This document shows positions 30,986 through 40,557 of a stretch of 64,000 bases of DNA, piece by piece. How positions within the stretch are numbered: position 1 is the stretch's first letter; each line of letters begins with the position of its first letter. The DNA is from Yersinia aldovae ATCC 35236 (GTDB lineage Bacteria; Pseudomonadota; Gammaproteobacteria; Enterobacterales; Enterobacteriaceae). Below the pieces are notes generated by a model that saw only the letters and a list, made by a program, of their open reading frames with translations, ran no database searches and was not told where the DNA came from. Location of the stretch: contig NZ_ACCB01000021.1 of the NCBI RefSeq assembly GCF_000173735.1, positions 1 to 64,000 of the forward strand. The letters run 5' to 3'. A program made the position numbers and the translations under genes.

Positions 30986-32017
30986 TCAATGTAAAATATG
31001 TAGTTGCTGAAGGTAAGTGATTATTTGTTGAACCGTCTGCTGATGTATTTTCTCTCTTTCAACTGCCGGTATTGCACAAATAAAGGCTTCTCCTTCTTCT
31101 GCCAAAATAGCACCTGCCGCCGGTTTACATAGCGGTAGAAAATCAAAATGCCCACTATTGGCTAACGTGACCGCGGTAATACCTGGCTGATTCAGTTGTT
31201 TTACCCATGTTGCACCGCCCAGATTCAGGGATTCATTCGGTGAAATAAAATAGTCAGCGTTGATCAGTAGCAGTGGAGCGCTTAAGTGAAGTAGGCTGCT
31301 TTTTGGGTAAAAAGGAACCATCCCCGGATCTAGCGCAATCGCAAAACGCAGGCGTTTATCTGCATAATTTCCTTCAAATTTATCAGCGGGTAACTGGTCT
31401 AACTTCACGCCTGCACGGGTATAAAACTGGCAATTAGGTTGGTCAGGTTGTTGCTGACAGCTTGCAATAAAATGCGGGCGGGAAAGTGTAGCTCCTAATG
31501 CCGCGATAGCACTGTAGCCTCCTTTTGAATGGCCTATCACCCCGATGGCTTGCTCATCCAAAGCTGACTTCCAGCGTCGGTCTGACAGTAATGCACTGAT
31601 GATAAAAGAGATATCTTCAGTTTGTAACCATAATTGAGCCGATTGTGCTGGGATTGAATCTCCGGTGGTACTGCCCGGATGATTGGCGGCGACCACCACC
31701 ATACCTTGCTGCACCAGCTTATCCGCCAACCACGCCAGGCTGGTATTGTTGCCGCCACTGCCATGACTGAGTACTACCAATGGAAATTTACCCTCAGCAA
31801 GGGGGGCGTTGGGTAAAACAGAAATGCCCCGGAAAACGGCAGTATCACTTAGCAAGTGGGTTTCCCCTTGATCAGCCGTGGGGTAGTAAATGATGCTATC
31901 AAGTTGTCGATTGCGTTGGAGGTCATGGAATGAAACAGCGGTCGCTGCTGTTTGCCAGCTGTAGCCGGTCAGCGGAAAAAACAGCAGAAAGCAGAGAGAC
32001 AAAAACGTAGTTTTCAT
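30986..32017 (-). CDS. Secreted alpha/beta hydrolase (dienelactone hydrolase / PAF-acetylhydrolase-like)
   Basis: 343 residues from the ATG at 32017, which starts a signal peptide (MKTTFLSLCFLLFFPLTGYS); a 34-residue longer start is not supported. The alpha/beta-hydrolase fold has the oxyanion region VLSHGSGGNNTSLAWLA, the nucleophile elbow GVIGHSKGGYSA, and late acid/His candidates (INADYFISP, NSGHFDFLP). Probably a periplasmic esterase or lipase. Divergent from a membrane-anchored AraC regulator across about 160 bases, which may control it. Substrate unknown. Confidence 0.8.
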   Translation of the reverse strand: MKTTFLSLCFLLFFPLTGYSWQTAATAVSFHDLQRNRQLDSIIYYPTADQGETHLLSDTAVFRGISVLPNAPLAEGKFPLVVLSHGSGGNNTSLAWLADKLVQQGMVVVAANHPGSTTGDSIPAQSAQLWLQTEDISFIISALLSDRRWKSALDEQAIGVIGHSKGGYSAIAALGATLSRPHFIASCQQQPDQPNCQFYTRAGVKLDQLPADKFEGNYADKRLRFAIALDPGMVPFYPKSSLLHLSAPLLLINADYFISPNESLNLGGATWVKQLNQPGITAVTLANSGHFDFLPLCKPAAGAILAEEGEAFICAIPAVEREKIHQQTVQQIITYLQQLHILH

Positions 32018-32180
32018 GGTGTAACATCCTGATTGATTGGGTTTCCCATCACCGTAGCGAGTCATAAATTCTGTTGCGACCTCGATCATGATCCAGTCCC
32101 TGATCCTGCTTGTTTTCAATCATCTGGCTGTCTACACTGCAAAATAGCTATTCACGATATCTATTTGTTAAGGCAATGGT

Positions 32181-33188
32181 ATGCCGCTGATCCCGGTCTC
32201 TTTTCTACTGTCTCTATTATGTTTTGGTCTGTTTTTTTATTTGATTAAAACCCATCGGCAAGGCATTTTTCTGCTGCTGTTATTGTTGGTTTGTGCATTA
32301 CAAAGTGCTCTGATTGGGTTGCGCTATGGTTATCACCTGACTCTGTTTAATGGCCTACAACCGATAGTTGCCATGACTATTCCGCCACTGACCTATTTAG
32401 CTTTATTAAGCACAGCGAAAGGGAATGTGGGGATGGGGCAATGGTGGAAACACTGTCTGGCACCTATTAGTACCGTGGTTTGTGTCTGGCTGGCACCACA
32501 GTGGCTCGATGCCATCGTGATTATCAGCTATTTACTCTATGGCGTGGCAATACTGTTTTATTTGCGCCTCGGTGAGGATCGCTTACAACAGGTTTCGTTA
32601 GAGAAAAGTTGGCTCAGCTATCGTTTATGGCTACTGATGGCTCTTTTATTAATAGGGTCTGGGGTGGGCGACATGATTATCAGTGTGGATTATGCCTTTT
32701 TTGCTGGAAATCAAGCAGGGGTGATAGTCAGTATCAGTAATCTATTGATTATATTAGCTATGTGCTACACGTTGTTCACCAGCGCTCATCGTGCGGATCC
32801 TATCACCGAGGTACCAGTAAATGGTAAACCGGAGAGCGAACCGCTGGATGAATTATTCTCGACTATTTTATCGGCCTTAAAATACCATAATCTGTATCTG
32901 GACAGCCAACTCAACTTATCTAAATTGGCACGTAAAGTCGGGGTGCCCGCGCGCAAAGTGTCACAGGCGATTAATCAGCAAACCGGGCAAAATGTCTCAC
33001 AATATGTCAATCAGTTGCGCATTGAACAGGCCGCGCAGTTATTGGCGACAACCGAGCTACCGGTGATCGATATTATGTTAGAGGCAGGGTTTCAAACCAA
33101 ATCTAACTTCAACCGTGAGTTTATGCGGGTTAAGGGGATGACTCCCTCGCTGTGGCGCGAGCACCAGCAGGCGCGGAATAATAAGTAA
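32181..33188 (+). CDS. AraC-family regulator with N-terminal multi-pass membrane domain
   Basis: 335 residues. The first ~205 contain about seven hydrophobic helices (FLLSLLCFGLFFYLI, GIFLLLLLLVCALQSALIGL and others). The C-terminal ~100 form an AraC DNA-binding domain with two helix-turn-helix units (LNLSKLARKVGVPARKVSQAIN and PVIDIMLEAGFQTKSNFNREF). This architecture suggests a membrane-bound sensor-regulator. It is divergent from the secreted hydrolase, its most likely target. Signal unknown. Confidence 0.85.
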   Translation: MPLIPVSFLLSLLCFGLFFYLIKTHRQGIFLLLLLLVCALQSALIGLRYGYHLTLFNGLQPIVAMTIPPLTYLALLSTAKGNVGMGQWWKHCLAPISTVVCVWLAPQWLDAIVIISYLLYGVAILFYLRLGEDRLQQVSLEKSWLSYRLWLLMALLLIGSGVGDMIISVDYAFFAGNQAGVIVSISNLLIILAMCYTLFTSAHRADPITEVPVNGKPESEPLDELFSTILSALKYHNLYLDSQLNLSKLARKVGVPARKVSQAINQQTGQNVSQYVNQLRIEQAAQLLATTELPVIDIMLEAGFQTKSNFNREFMRVKGMTPSLWREHQQARNNK

Positions 33189-33270
33189 ATAATATGAAGT
33201 TAATGACAAAGTCGCTGTAGCGGCGAAAACAGGCAGATCGTAAAGACGCCACACTTCTTTTGTTAAAACA

Positions 33271-33314
33271 AGCCTTCCCTGGGGGCTAGAGCCGCGCCAT
33301 CCTTGGCGCGGACG
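33271..33314. repeat. GC-rich palindromic element
   Basis: Within the 270-base spacer after the AraC gene, CCGCGCCA at about 33292 pairs with TGGCGCGG at about 33304 (short loop), next to CCTGGGGG/CTAG sequence. This could be a terminator or a REP-like unit. Its T tract is weak, and I see no second full copy in the window. Confidence 0.4.
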
Positions 33315-33465
33315 CTTTACTCTTCTACCTGTCCTCACCTTGCAAGATCGAGTTGTAGAGGCTTGTCTGCAATCTGAAATAATATTTTATTATACATATT
33401 CGATTCAGACTGAAAGCTGATCGGCGTATGGTGATAATACGTTCTTTTTTGTTTGAGCCTTGTTT

Positions 33466-34701
33466 ATGTCTGCTGATTCAGCCCTTGCGGTGGTGAATAG
33501 TGCGCCACTTAGCACTCGCCAAATCAATAAACGTATCCTCTCGATTGTTATTTTTACTTTCGTTTGTTATCTGACAATTGGCCTGCCGCTGGCGGTATTG
33601 CCCGGTTTTGTCCATAACCATTTGGGTTACAGTTCACTGTTGGCCGGTTTGGTTATCAGCGCCCAATATTTTGCCACTTTGATCAGTCGCCCACATGCCG
33701 GACGATATGCTGATTTATTAGGGCCGAAAAAAGTCGTGTTATTTGGCCTGAGCTGCTGCGGGGTTAGCGGGATATTCTGTGGCCTGGCTTTTTGGTTGGA
33801 TAATCTGCCATTAATCAGTGTGTTGATGTTAGTGATTGGCCGCTTTTTTCTGGGAATAGGCGAAAGTTTTGCCAGTACCGGATCGACCTTATGGGGCATG
33901 GGCGTGGTGGGATCAATCCATACGGCGCGGGTTATTTCCTGGAATGGTGTGGCAACTTATGGCGCGATGGCGATAGGTGCCCCACTGGGCGTTTATCTTA
34001 ATCTGCATTGGGGATTAGCGGGTATCGCCTGGCTTATCTGCCTGGCCGTGGTCTTGGCGCTAGTATTAGCCAGTCGTAAAGCGGCGGTTTCGGTGGCAGC
34101 GGGTAAGCGCATTGCCTTTAGTGCGGTGCTTGGGAAAATCTGGCTTTACGGTTTGGGGCTGGGTTTTGGTACTGTGGGTTTCGGGGTGATAGCCACCTTT
34201 ATTACACTTTTCTATGCCGACAAAGGGTGGGGCGGTGCCGCATTCTCCCTGACTTTATTTAGTGTCGCATTTGTCGGTATCCGCTTGCTATTCAGCAACA
34301 GCATTGGCCGCCACGGTGGCTTGAAAGTGACTGCGGTGTCCTTTTTGATAGAAATCGTTGGTTTGTTACTGATTTGGGGGGCGGGAGCACCCTGGATGGT
34401 TCAGGTCGGTGCATTTTTGGCCGGTGCTGGTTTTTCGCTGGTCTTTCCTGCCTTGGGCGTTGAGGCCGTTAAACAAGTAGCGCCTCAGAATCAGGGTACC
34501 GCGCTTGGCACCTATTCTGCATTTCTTGATTTAGGATTGGGGATTACCGGCCCACTGGCGGGGCTGGCAATCGGCCAATTTGGTATACCGGCAATTTATC
34601 TGGGAGCGGCCTTGATTGTCGTTTTTGGGGTGTTGCTCACCTTACGGTTATTACAGCGGCAACAACGTCGGGATAACACCGTCCGGCTCGATGGCGTGTA
34701 G
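33466..34701 (+). CDS. MFS transporter of the YfcJ/YhhS (UPF0226) family
   Basis: 411 residues from the ATG at 33466 (a TTG two codons upstream is an alternative). Twelve predicted helices. The conserved blocks CYLTIGLPLAVLPGFV, ISRPHAGRYADLLGPKKVV and GSTLWGMGVVGSIHTARVISWNG match E. coli YfcJ and YhhS, which are linked to sugar or multidrug efflux but not firmly characterised. I cannot decide which paralogue it corresponds to. Confidence 0.85.
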   Translation: MSADSALAVVNSAPLSTRQINKRILSIVIFTFVCYLTIGLPLAVLPGFVHNHLGYSSLLAGLVISAQYFATLISRPHAGRYADLLGPKKVVLFGLSCCGVSGIFCGLAFWLDNLPLISVLMLVIGRFFLGIGESFASTGSTLWGMGVVGSIHTARVISWNGVATYGAMAIGAPLGVYLNLHWGLAGIAWLICLAVVLALVLASRKAAVSVAAGKRIAFSAVLGKIWLYGLGLGFGTVGFGVIATFITLFYADKGWGGAAFSLTLFSVAFVGIRLLFSNSIGRHGGLKVTAVSFLIEIVGLLLIWGAGAPWMVQVGAFLAGAGFSLVFPALGVEAVKQVAPQNQGTALGTYSAFLDLGLGITGPLAGLAIGQFGIPAIYLGAALIVVFGVLLTLRLLQRQQRRDNTVRLDGV

Positions 34702-34798
34702 ACTATTCCGAAATAGCCGCTTTGAGCTAATAAATACGTGGTTTCCCTTATTTATTGCGGTAAGGTCGCAAGATTGCAGCCCAAAAGAGGGGAAATAA

Positions 34799-35134
34799 AT
34801 GTATTTACGGCCAGATGAAGTGGCTAAAGTTCTGGAAAATGCCGGTTTTGAACGGGATTATACGGTTGATCAGGCTTATGGTTATCGGAAGGGAGAACAC
34901 TACGTTTATATTAACCGTGAAGCCCGCATGGGCAGAACGGCTTTGGTTATCCACCCAGCGCAAAAAGATAAAAGCCTGTTGTTTGCCACACCGACAGCAA
35001 CGATTCGCATCAGTGATAAGTATGTTGAGTTTCCTCTCTATCTGGCCAGTGAAAAGGAAGAACGCTACGGTATTGCCCACGGATTTAGCTCAAGGGAATT
35101 GCTATTGCGCTACCTGAACAGTATGTTTCAGTAG
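34799..35134 (+). CDS. ygaC: DUF2002 family protein YgaC
   Basis: 111 residues (E. coli YgaC 114). [45 protein letters not shown] and [18 protein letters not shown] match YgaC closely. It is a small soluble protein of unknown function; the E. coli gene is Fur-regulated, but I see no clear Fur box here. In E. coli it neighbours ygaM-nrdH; here about 4.5 kb separates them. The ribosome-binding site AGAGGGGA is strong. Confidence 0.85.
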   Translation: MYLRPDEVAKVLENAGFERDYTVDQAYGYRKGEHYVYINREARMGRTALVIHPAQKDKSLLFATPTATIRISDKYVEFPLYLASEKEERYGIAHGFSSRELLLRYLNSMFQ

Positions 35135-35183
35135 ACTTGCCTTTCCCTGGCTGAGGGACGCTCAATGCGCCGTAGCGTAATAT

Positions 35184-35633
35184 TTAATGCAATACGGCGT
35201 CAACTTCTTGATTAAATTGTGAATTATAATTGCGACGAAATTGCGCTAACTCAAAAGCATCTAAATCCAGTTCAGCAAAATAGAACAAAGCAGAATCAGT
35301 GTGTTCGGCTGTTAGCACTGGTGATATATGAGAACGAAGCAATATATTACGCCACTGAATAATATTCTCATCGGAAGCATCTTTGATAAAGGTCTGATAA
35401 ATAAATATCAGATAGGCTGCCTTTCTGACATCTTCGGCATACCCATTGCTGGTAGAGCGAATAAACATTTGTGTCTGGCGTTGCCCCATCTCTTGCAGCA
35501 TGGATTCAATATAAATCGGTTTGATCTTTAATAAATTAGCCAGCGTATCCACGGCTTTACGGGTATCCGAGGTTAAGACCCGGTAGCCCACAATAAAAAC
35601 AACAATCAAAACAGCAATAATTATCCACGTCAT
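35184..35633 (-). CDS. DUF1198 family protein, YicN-like
   Basis: 149 residues (E. coli YicN 150). An N-terminal membrane helix (WIIIAVLIVVFIVGYRVLTS) is followed by a helical cytoplasmic domain; IESMLQEMGQ and FRRNYNSQFNQ correspond to conserved YicN positions. Function unknown. Convergent with ygaC over a 49-base spacer. Confidence 0.7.
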   Translation of the reverse strand: MTWIIIAVLIVVFIVGYRVLTSDTRKAVDTLANLLKIKPIYIESMLQEMGQRQTQMFIRSTSNGYAEDVRKAAYLIFIYQTFIKDASDENIIQWRNILLRSHISPVLTAEHTDSALFYFAELDLDAFELAQFRRNYNSQFNQEVDAVLH

Positions 35634-35724
35634 TTAATGTTTCTTTGCGCCATAAAAGGTGAAATTGACGACGTAAAATCATCCGGCTGTTAAATAGCCA
35701 TAACCGATAACGTCAATGCAGTCC

Positions 35725-36063
35725 TTAACGATTATCGCCACTAAAATTATCGCTGTTTTTCTGCTGATTATTCAGGTGATGATTAAACGCGGCGGCATCT
35801 TTCGCCAGTGCATCAAGATGAGCACCTAGCATTTTTATTTGCCTGACCAGTGAATGTTGTTCAGGCAACGTATTCGCCGTATTGAGTTTTCGCAATAACA
35901 TATCGTTCTTTGCCCGCGTTGCGGCTTCCCGCGCTTTTGACTGTTCCAGCTCATGTTGCAACGCATTGTAGCTTGCCTGCCAGGTCTGATGTTGTTTCTC
36001 AAAGGTAGATTGCAACTCACTCATTGCATTAAGAAACTGTACTTCAAGCTCACGCATTGTCAT
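35725..36063 (-). CDS. Hypothetical coiled-coil protein (112 residues)
   Basis: Start taken at the ATG at 36063, with AAGGA seven bases upstream; a longer frame to 36129 lacks a site. The protein is almost entirely helical with heptad-like patterns (FEKQHQTWQASYNALQHEL, SKAREAATRAKNDMLLRKL) and a polar C-terminus rich in Asn and Gln. No known domain, signal or membrane segment. I do not recognise it. Confidence 0.65.
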   Translation of the reverse strand: MTMRELEVQFLNAMSELQSTFEKQHQTWQASYNALQHELEQSKAREAATRAKNDMLLRKLNTANTLPEQHSLVRQIKMLGAHLDALAKDAAAFNHHLNNQQKNSDNFSGDNR

Positions 36064-36129
36064 TGCTTTTCCTTTATGGCGTCTTCCAATGTTCAAGGGC
36101 AGTATAACGAAATCAGAGCATAACCTCAT

Positions 36130-36468
36130 CCGCTAGAATCTGACTTTTGTTTCCGGTGGCGGATTGAACCGGGCGATGTATTACTGTTCGTTTTATCATA
36201 AAATCAGAATGATTTGTTTTTATCACTCATTTACAGGCAAAATAAATAAGCCTTGCCATTATTCTCACAGTATGCGTTAATAGGTGCATCGGTTTGTAGC
36301 ACAGACCTATTTATGTAAGCCATTTAAGTAAAGCAGTTCCTAGTTAAAGCGATATTTCTAGACATCACTTCTCCGACGAATTTCCTTCTTTAGTGCCCCC
36401 ATAAGTAACTCTTGATAAGCAGACCACAATTTGCCGACTTTTGGCACAAATAATGAAGGAAATATCTT
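36130..36468 (+). promoter_or_regulatory. Upstream region and long 5' leader of the cold shock gene
   Basis: About 340 bases without a gene. A long 5' UTR is typical of cold-inducible csp genes, where the leader acts as a thermosensor. I could not identify a specific cold-box sequence. AAGGAAATATCTT precedes the start codon. Confidence 0.4.
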
Positions 36469-36681
36469 ATGTCTACTAAAATGACTGGTTTAGTAAAATG
36501 GTTTGATGCTGGTAAAGGTTTTGGTTTTATTTCTCCTGCAGACGGTAGCAAAGATGTATTCGTACATTTCTCTGCAATCCAGGGTAATGATTACAAAACT
36601 CTTGATGAAGGCCAGAACGTTGAGTTCAGCATCGAGCAAGGCCAGAAAGGCCCTTCAGCTGTAAACGTTGTAGCACTGTAA
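36469..36681 (+). CDS. Cold shock protein of the CspA/CspE family
   Basis: 70 residues, a single cold-shock domain. RNP1 is KGFGFISP and RNP2 is DVFVHFSAI, the nucleic-acid-binding motifs of the five-stranded OB fold. It binds single-stranded RNA as a chaperone or antiterminator. Paralogues are too alike to name the exact one; CspE or a CspA paralogue is likely. It has its own terminator. Confidence 0.93.
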   Translation: MSTKMTGLVKWFDAGKGFGFISPADGSKDVFVHFSAIQGNDYKTLDEGQNVEFSIEQGQKGPSAVNVVAL

Positions 36682-36714
36682 TTTATACTGCTGTAATACA
36701 CGTTTAGCTGTAAT

Positions 36715-36746
36715 AAAAAGCCACGTCTTATGGATGTGGCTTTTTT
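36715..36746 (+). terminator. Intrinsic terminator of the csp gene
   Basis: AAAAAGCCAC pairs with GTGGCTTTTT and is followed by a T run, 33 bases past the stop. Confidence 0.9.
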
Positions 36747-37137
36747 GATTTCTGCTATTAACAATATTTGGACTGCTGGCGATATAACACTTACCGCCTG
36801 ACGAGATGCATTCTGAATCCCCTCTTGTTTGTTATCCACAATATTTCACCGTTTTTGTAATATTATTTTATCCTATTCCTGCAACTCCTCGATTGATTCA
36901 TTCTTTCATACTGTAGCCCGTTTTTGGGCGCTGGCCGGTCGTGGCTGAAAAACGCCATAAAAATAGCTGCACTGCGGCCTGCTGAAGGAATGATGGCCCT
37001 CCATCTGTAAATAAGAGATTGGCACCAATATGAATGCCCAGATAACGTTGCATGTCTTAGAATTAGCTATTATTCTTGGTACTCAATATGGGGTTGCTGG
37101 TAGAGTTATAGCGGTTTATTCATTACAGGAATACTGT

Positions 37138-37446
37138 ATGCGCTCTGTTTATCTGTGGATAGTCGTGGTGGCGATTAGCATTACAGCAATTGTATCACAG
37201 CTCAGTTTCTTTTTTATCGAGCCTCAAGCTGGTATCAGCGAGGGGAAAGTGTTGGTTCTAAAGCGTACCTCAGAGATAAATTTTATCGATAGTCCACGAG
37301 GTAACTGCCAACGTCTGTATCCCAATGAGGACTCTTTACACTGTGAATCAAGGATATTGCCATTGCTATTGGAAAGTACCCATGTGTTGTATGAGCTACC
37401 ATTTAGCCCTTATTTTTATGAAATGACCTACCAACCGACTTATTGA
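37138..37446 (+). CDS. Hypothetical membrane-anchored protein (102 residues)
   Basis: Start taken at the ATG at 37138, which opens directly into a single hydrophobic segment (VYLWIVVVAISITAIVSQL). An upstream ATG at 37030 gives 36 more residues without further support. The rest is a small extracytoplasmic domain with two cysteines (NCQRLYPNEDSLHCESR), perhaps disulphide-bonded. No recognised family. Lone gene with AT-rich flanks. Confidence 0.55.
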   Translation: MRSVYLWIVVVAISITAIVSQLSFFFIEPQAGISEGKVLVLKRTSEINFIDSPRGNCQRLYPNEDSLHCESRILPLLLESTHVLYELPFSPYFYEMTYQPTY

Positions 37447-38011
37447 TTATGCAGATGGTATTGTCATAATTCCTGTTTCAATAATATTTACCAAATCGCT
37501 CTCTTTTCATTCTTGTGATGATAAATTCTGGTCAGAAAATAATAATAATTTCTTGAGCTTGTCTTATTATGTATATTACCTAACGTACCCTGTGACTATA
37601 TAATTCTCATTGATAATTAAGTTGGTTAGCAATCAGGTTTGAAAATAATAATCATGCTAATACATAGAGTTAATCTCTTGGTAGACATGGTCTGATAGGG
37701 GTGAATTTAGTTTTTACTGTTAACTGTTGATGCAACGAAGGATTTATTTCGCTTTTTTTAGATGTAGATCAATTTCAATTTCCTGTTTTTTATTTCCCAC
37801 TTGCTTTATTTTGATTTTACTCATATAAATCTGATATTTGTCACGGAAGTGCTTTAAATTCACTTAACTTGGCGTAAAAATAAGTCATTGATGCTGATTA
37901 AAGCATATATTATCCATGTTTATGTTTAGTGCTACGCTTAATAACTTGTTGAATCTGTGCCTTGACAGGCAATGACTTATATTCGCTGATTAAATTGTCA
38001 AAGGATGATAA
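37447..38011. other. AT-rich spacer upstream of the nickel ABC operon
   Basis: About 565 very AT-rich bases. It should contain the promoter for the ynt operon. I found no gene; a NikR-type operator (GTATGA-N16-TCATAC) was looked for by eye and not seen. Confidence 0.5.
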
Positions 38012-39589
38012 ATGTCTAAACGTCTATGGCTACACAACACGTTGGTGACTGCCGCTTTATTGAGTGCTTTTGCAGCTCCGGTCGGTGCCACAACTCACAC
38101 ACTGCAACTGGCTATTGGTGACGAGCCAACCGAAGGTTTCGACCCTATGCTCGGGTGGAGTCATGGCAGTTATCTGCTGCTGCATAGCCCATTATTAAAA
38201 CAAAATGAAGATCTCAGTTGGAATGGCTTTTTACTGAGCGATTATAAAACCAGTGATGACGGCAAAACCTGGACTCTGACACTCAAACCTGACCTCAAAT
38301 TCTCCGACGGCTCACCTCTGACCGCCAAAGACGTGGCTTTTACCTACAACAATGCGGCGGCCAGCGGCGGCAAGGTTGATATGGGTAACTTCGTCAGTGC
38401 AGAAGATATTGATCCTCTTAATGTTCGTATCCAACTGAAAGCGCCACAAAGCACCTTTGTGAACGTGTTGGGTTCGCTGGGTATTGTTTCAGCGGATAAA
38501 TACAATGCAAAAACATATGCGCAAAACCCGGTTGGTGCTGGGCCATACCGTTTAATCAGTTTCCAACCCGGTCAACAGATGATTGTGGAGGCGAATCCTT
38601 ACTATGCGGGCAATAAAAATGATTTCGACAAGCTGATTTTTGTGTTTCTTGATGAGGACAGCGCTTTTGCCGCCGCGCAAAGTGGGCAGTTAGACGTAGT
38701 TCGTATTCCTCCATCAATGGCAGTTGGCCCGGTTAATAACATGAAATTATGGGTCAGACCGAGCGTGGAAAACCGTGGCATCGTGTTCCCGACCACGCCT
38801 GCGGGTAAAAAGGATGCACAGGGTTACCCAATTGGTAATGATGTCACCGCCGATGTCGCCATTCGTCGCGCGATTAACTACGCCATCAATCGTCAGCTAC
38901 TTGCCGATCAAATCATGGAAGGCCATGCCATTCCCGCCTATAGCGGCGTGCAGGGGTTGCCGTGGAATAACCCTGACTCTGCCATCAACGACGGTGATAT
39001 TGAAACAGCCAAACAGATATTAGAACAAGCTGGCTGGGTGGTAAACAGCCAGGGCATCAGAGAGAAAAATGGTATACCGGCAAAAATAACCCTGTGGTAT
39101 ACCAGTGGTGATGCTACACGCCGTGATTTGGCGCAGGCGCTGCGTTCCATGCTTAAACCGATTGGCATTGAGGCTGATTTGAAATCCGGTAGCTGGGAAA
39201 CGGTAGAACGGAACATGCACGCCAACCCGACGCTGTTTGGCTGGGGCAGCCTCGACCCGATGGAGTTGTATCACCACTACAGCAGCAAAGCCGCGGGTGT
39301 GGAATATTATAATCCGGGCTACTACCAAAACCCAGTGGTGGATAAACATCTGCAACAAGCGCTGGATGCCAAAACTTGGGAGCAAGCCGTACCATTTTGG
39401 CAGCAAGTGGATTGGGACGGCACCACCGGTACCGGTATTCGAGGCGATGCGGCTTGGGCGTGGTTGCTTAATGTCCAGCACACCTATCTGGCCAATAATT
39501 GTGTCGATTTAGGCAAAGGTGCGCCGGAAATCCACGGCTCCTGGTCACTGCTTAATAGCCTTGATAGCTGGAAATGGACTTGCCAGTAA
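38012..39589 (+). CDS. yntA: ABC transporter substrate-binding protein, nickel/peptide type
   Basis: 525 residues with a signal peptide (about residues 1-27). SBP_bac_5 fold: TLTLKPDLKFSDGSPLTAKDVAFTYN, NPVGAGPYRLISFQPGQ and AIRRAINYAINRQLL are typical. Relatives of this class bind dipeptides or Ni2+ complexes; the Yersinia ynt operon lies next to urease and is described as a nickel importer, and the location here agrees. AAAGGATG lies upstream of the start. First gene of yntABCDE. Confidence 0.85.
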   Translation: MSKRLWLHNTLVTAALLSAFAAPVGATTHTLQLAIGDEPTEGFDPMLGWSHGSYLLLHSPLLKQNEDLSWNGFLLSDYKTSDDGKTWTLTLKPDLKFSDGSPLTAKDVAFTYNNAAASGGKVDMGNFVSAEDIDPLNVRIQLKAPQSTFVNVLGSLGIVSADKYNAKTYAQNPVGAGPYRLISFQPGQQMIVEANPYYAGNKNDFDKLIFVFLDEDSAFAAAQSGQLDVVRIPPSMAVGPVNNMKLWVRPSVENRGIVFPTTPAGKKDAQGYPIGNDVTADVAIRRAINYAINRQLLADQIMEGHAIPAYSGVQGLPWNNPDSAINDGDIETAKQILEQAGWVVNSQGIREKNGIPAKITLWYTSGDATRRDLAQALRSMLKPIGIEADLKSGSWETVERNMHANPTLFGWGSLDPMELYHHYSSKAAGVEYYNPGYYQNPVVDKHLQQALDAKTWEQAVPFWQQVDWDGTTGTGIRGDAAWAWLLNVQHTYLANNCVDLGKGAPEIHGSWSLLNSLDSWKWTCQ

Positions 39590-40557
39590 TGAAAGGGGTT
39601 TCACTCTTTACCTTGCGTTTAGTCTGCCTGTTGCTGGTCACGGCTGTGGGCACCTTTACGCTGCTGAGTTTCTCCCCAGTTGACCCAATACGCGCCTATA
39701 TTGGCAGTGATTTGCTGCATGTACCGCCGGAGCAATATCCGCTGATTGCGGCGCGTTGGGGGCTGGATTTACCATTGTGGCAACGTTTTCTCCATTGGTT
39801 TATGCAAGTATTGCAAGGGGATCTGGGCTATTCAATGCTGTACAACGCGCCGGTGTCGCAGGTTATCGGTGAGCGCTTCGCGACGTCGTTTGCCTTGCTA
39901 TTATCGGCGTGGTTATTCTCAGGCGTGCTTGGGTTATTACTGGGGTTGACTGCGGGGCGTTATCTCAATCGCTGGCCGGATCGTATTATCTCAAGTCTGT
40001 CCTATTTATTAGCTTCATTGCCGACTTTCTGGATAGGTCTATTACTACTGTCATTATTTGCCGTCAAACTTAACTGGGCACCGATTTGCTGTGCCTGGAC
40101 GCCCGGCAGCAATGCCACAACCGCCAGTTGGGGCGATAAATTGCATCATTTGATCCTACCAATGCTGGCTCTCGGATTATTGGGTGTGGGTAATATTGCC
40201 CTACATACCCGCGCCAGAGTAGCGGAGGTGATGAACAGCGAATTTATTCGCTATGCACAAGCGCAGGGCGACAAAGGCTGGCCTTTGGTGAATTTTCATA
40301 TTCTGCGTCATGCTATTACGCCCGCGTTGTGTCTGCAATTTGCCTCGGTGGGTGAATTATTAGGTGGGTCATTACTAGCCGAGAAGGTCTTTGCCTATCC
40401 GGGGCTAGGGCAGGCCACAATTGATGCCGGATTACATGGTGACATTCCGCTGTTAATGGGGATTGTGATGTTTTGCGCCATCTTGGTTTTTTGCGGTAAC
40501 AGTGTCGCTAATGGCCTGTTGCACCGCCTGAATCGGGGAGCTGCGCGGCAATCATGA
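39589..40557 (+). CDS. yntB: ABC transporter permease, nickel/peptide type
   Basis: 322 residues from the ATG at 39589, which overlaps the yntA stop (TAATG); a start at 39574 is the alternative. DppB-like permease with six hydrophobic segments and the EAA-type signature (YAQAQGDKGWPLVNFHILRHAITPAL). The N-terminus has the dipeptide-type LLSFSPVDPIRAYIG stretch. Pairs with yntC. Confidence 0.85.
   Translation: MKGVSLFTLRLVCLLLVTAVGTFTLLSFSPVDPIRAYIGSDLLHVPPEQYPLIAARWGLDLPLWQRFLHWFMQVLQGDLGYSMLYNAPVSQVIGERFATSFALLLSAWLFSGVLGLLLGLTAGRYLNRWPDRIISSLSYLLASLPTFWIGLLLLSLFAVKLNWAPICCAWTPGSNATTASWGDKLHHLILPMLALGLLGVGNIALHTRARVAEVMNSEFIRYAQAQGDKGWPLVNFHILRHAITPALCLQFASVGELLGGSLLAEKVFAYPGLGQATIDAGLHGDIPLLMGIVMFCAILVFCGNSVANGLLHRLNRGAARQS

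Noticed and set aside
38602-39481. Antisense frames in yntA
   Set aside because: Shadows of a well-supported binding-protein gene.
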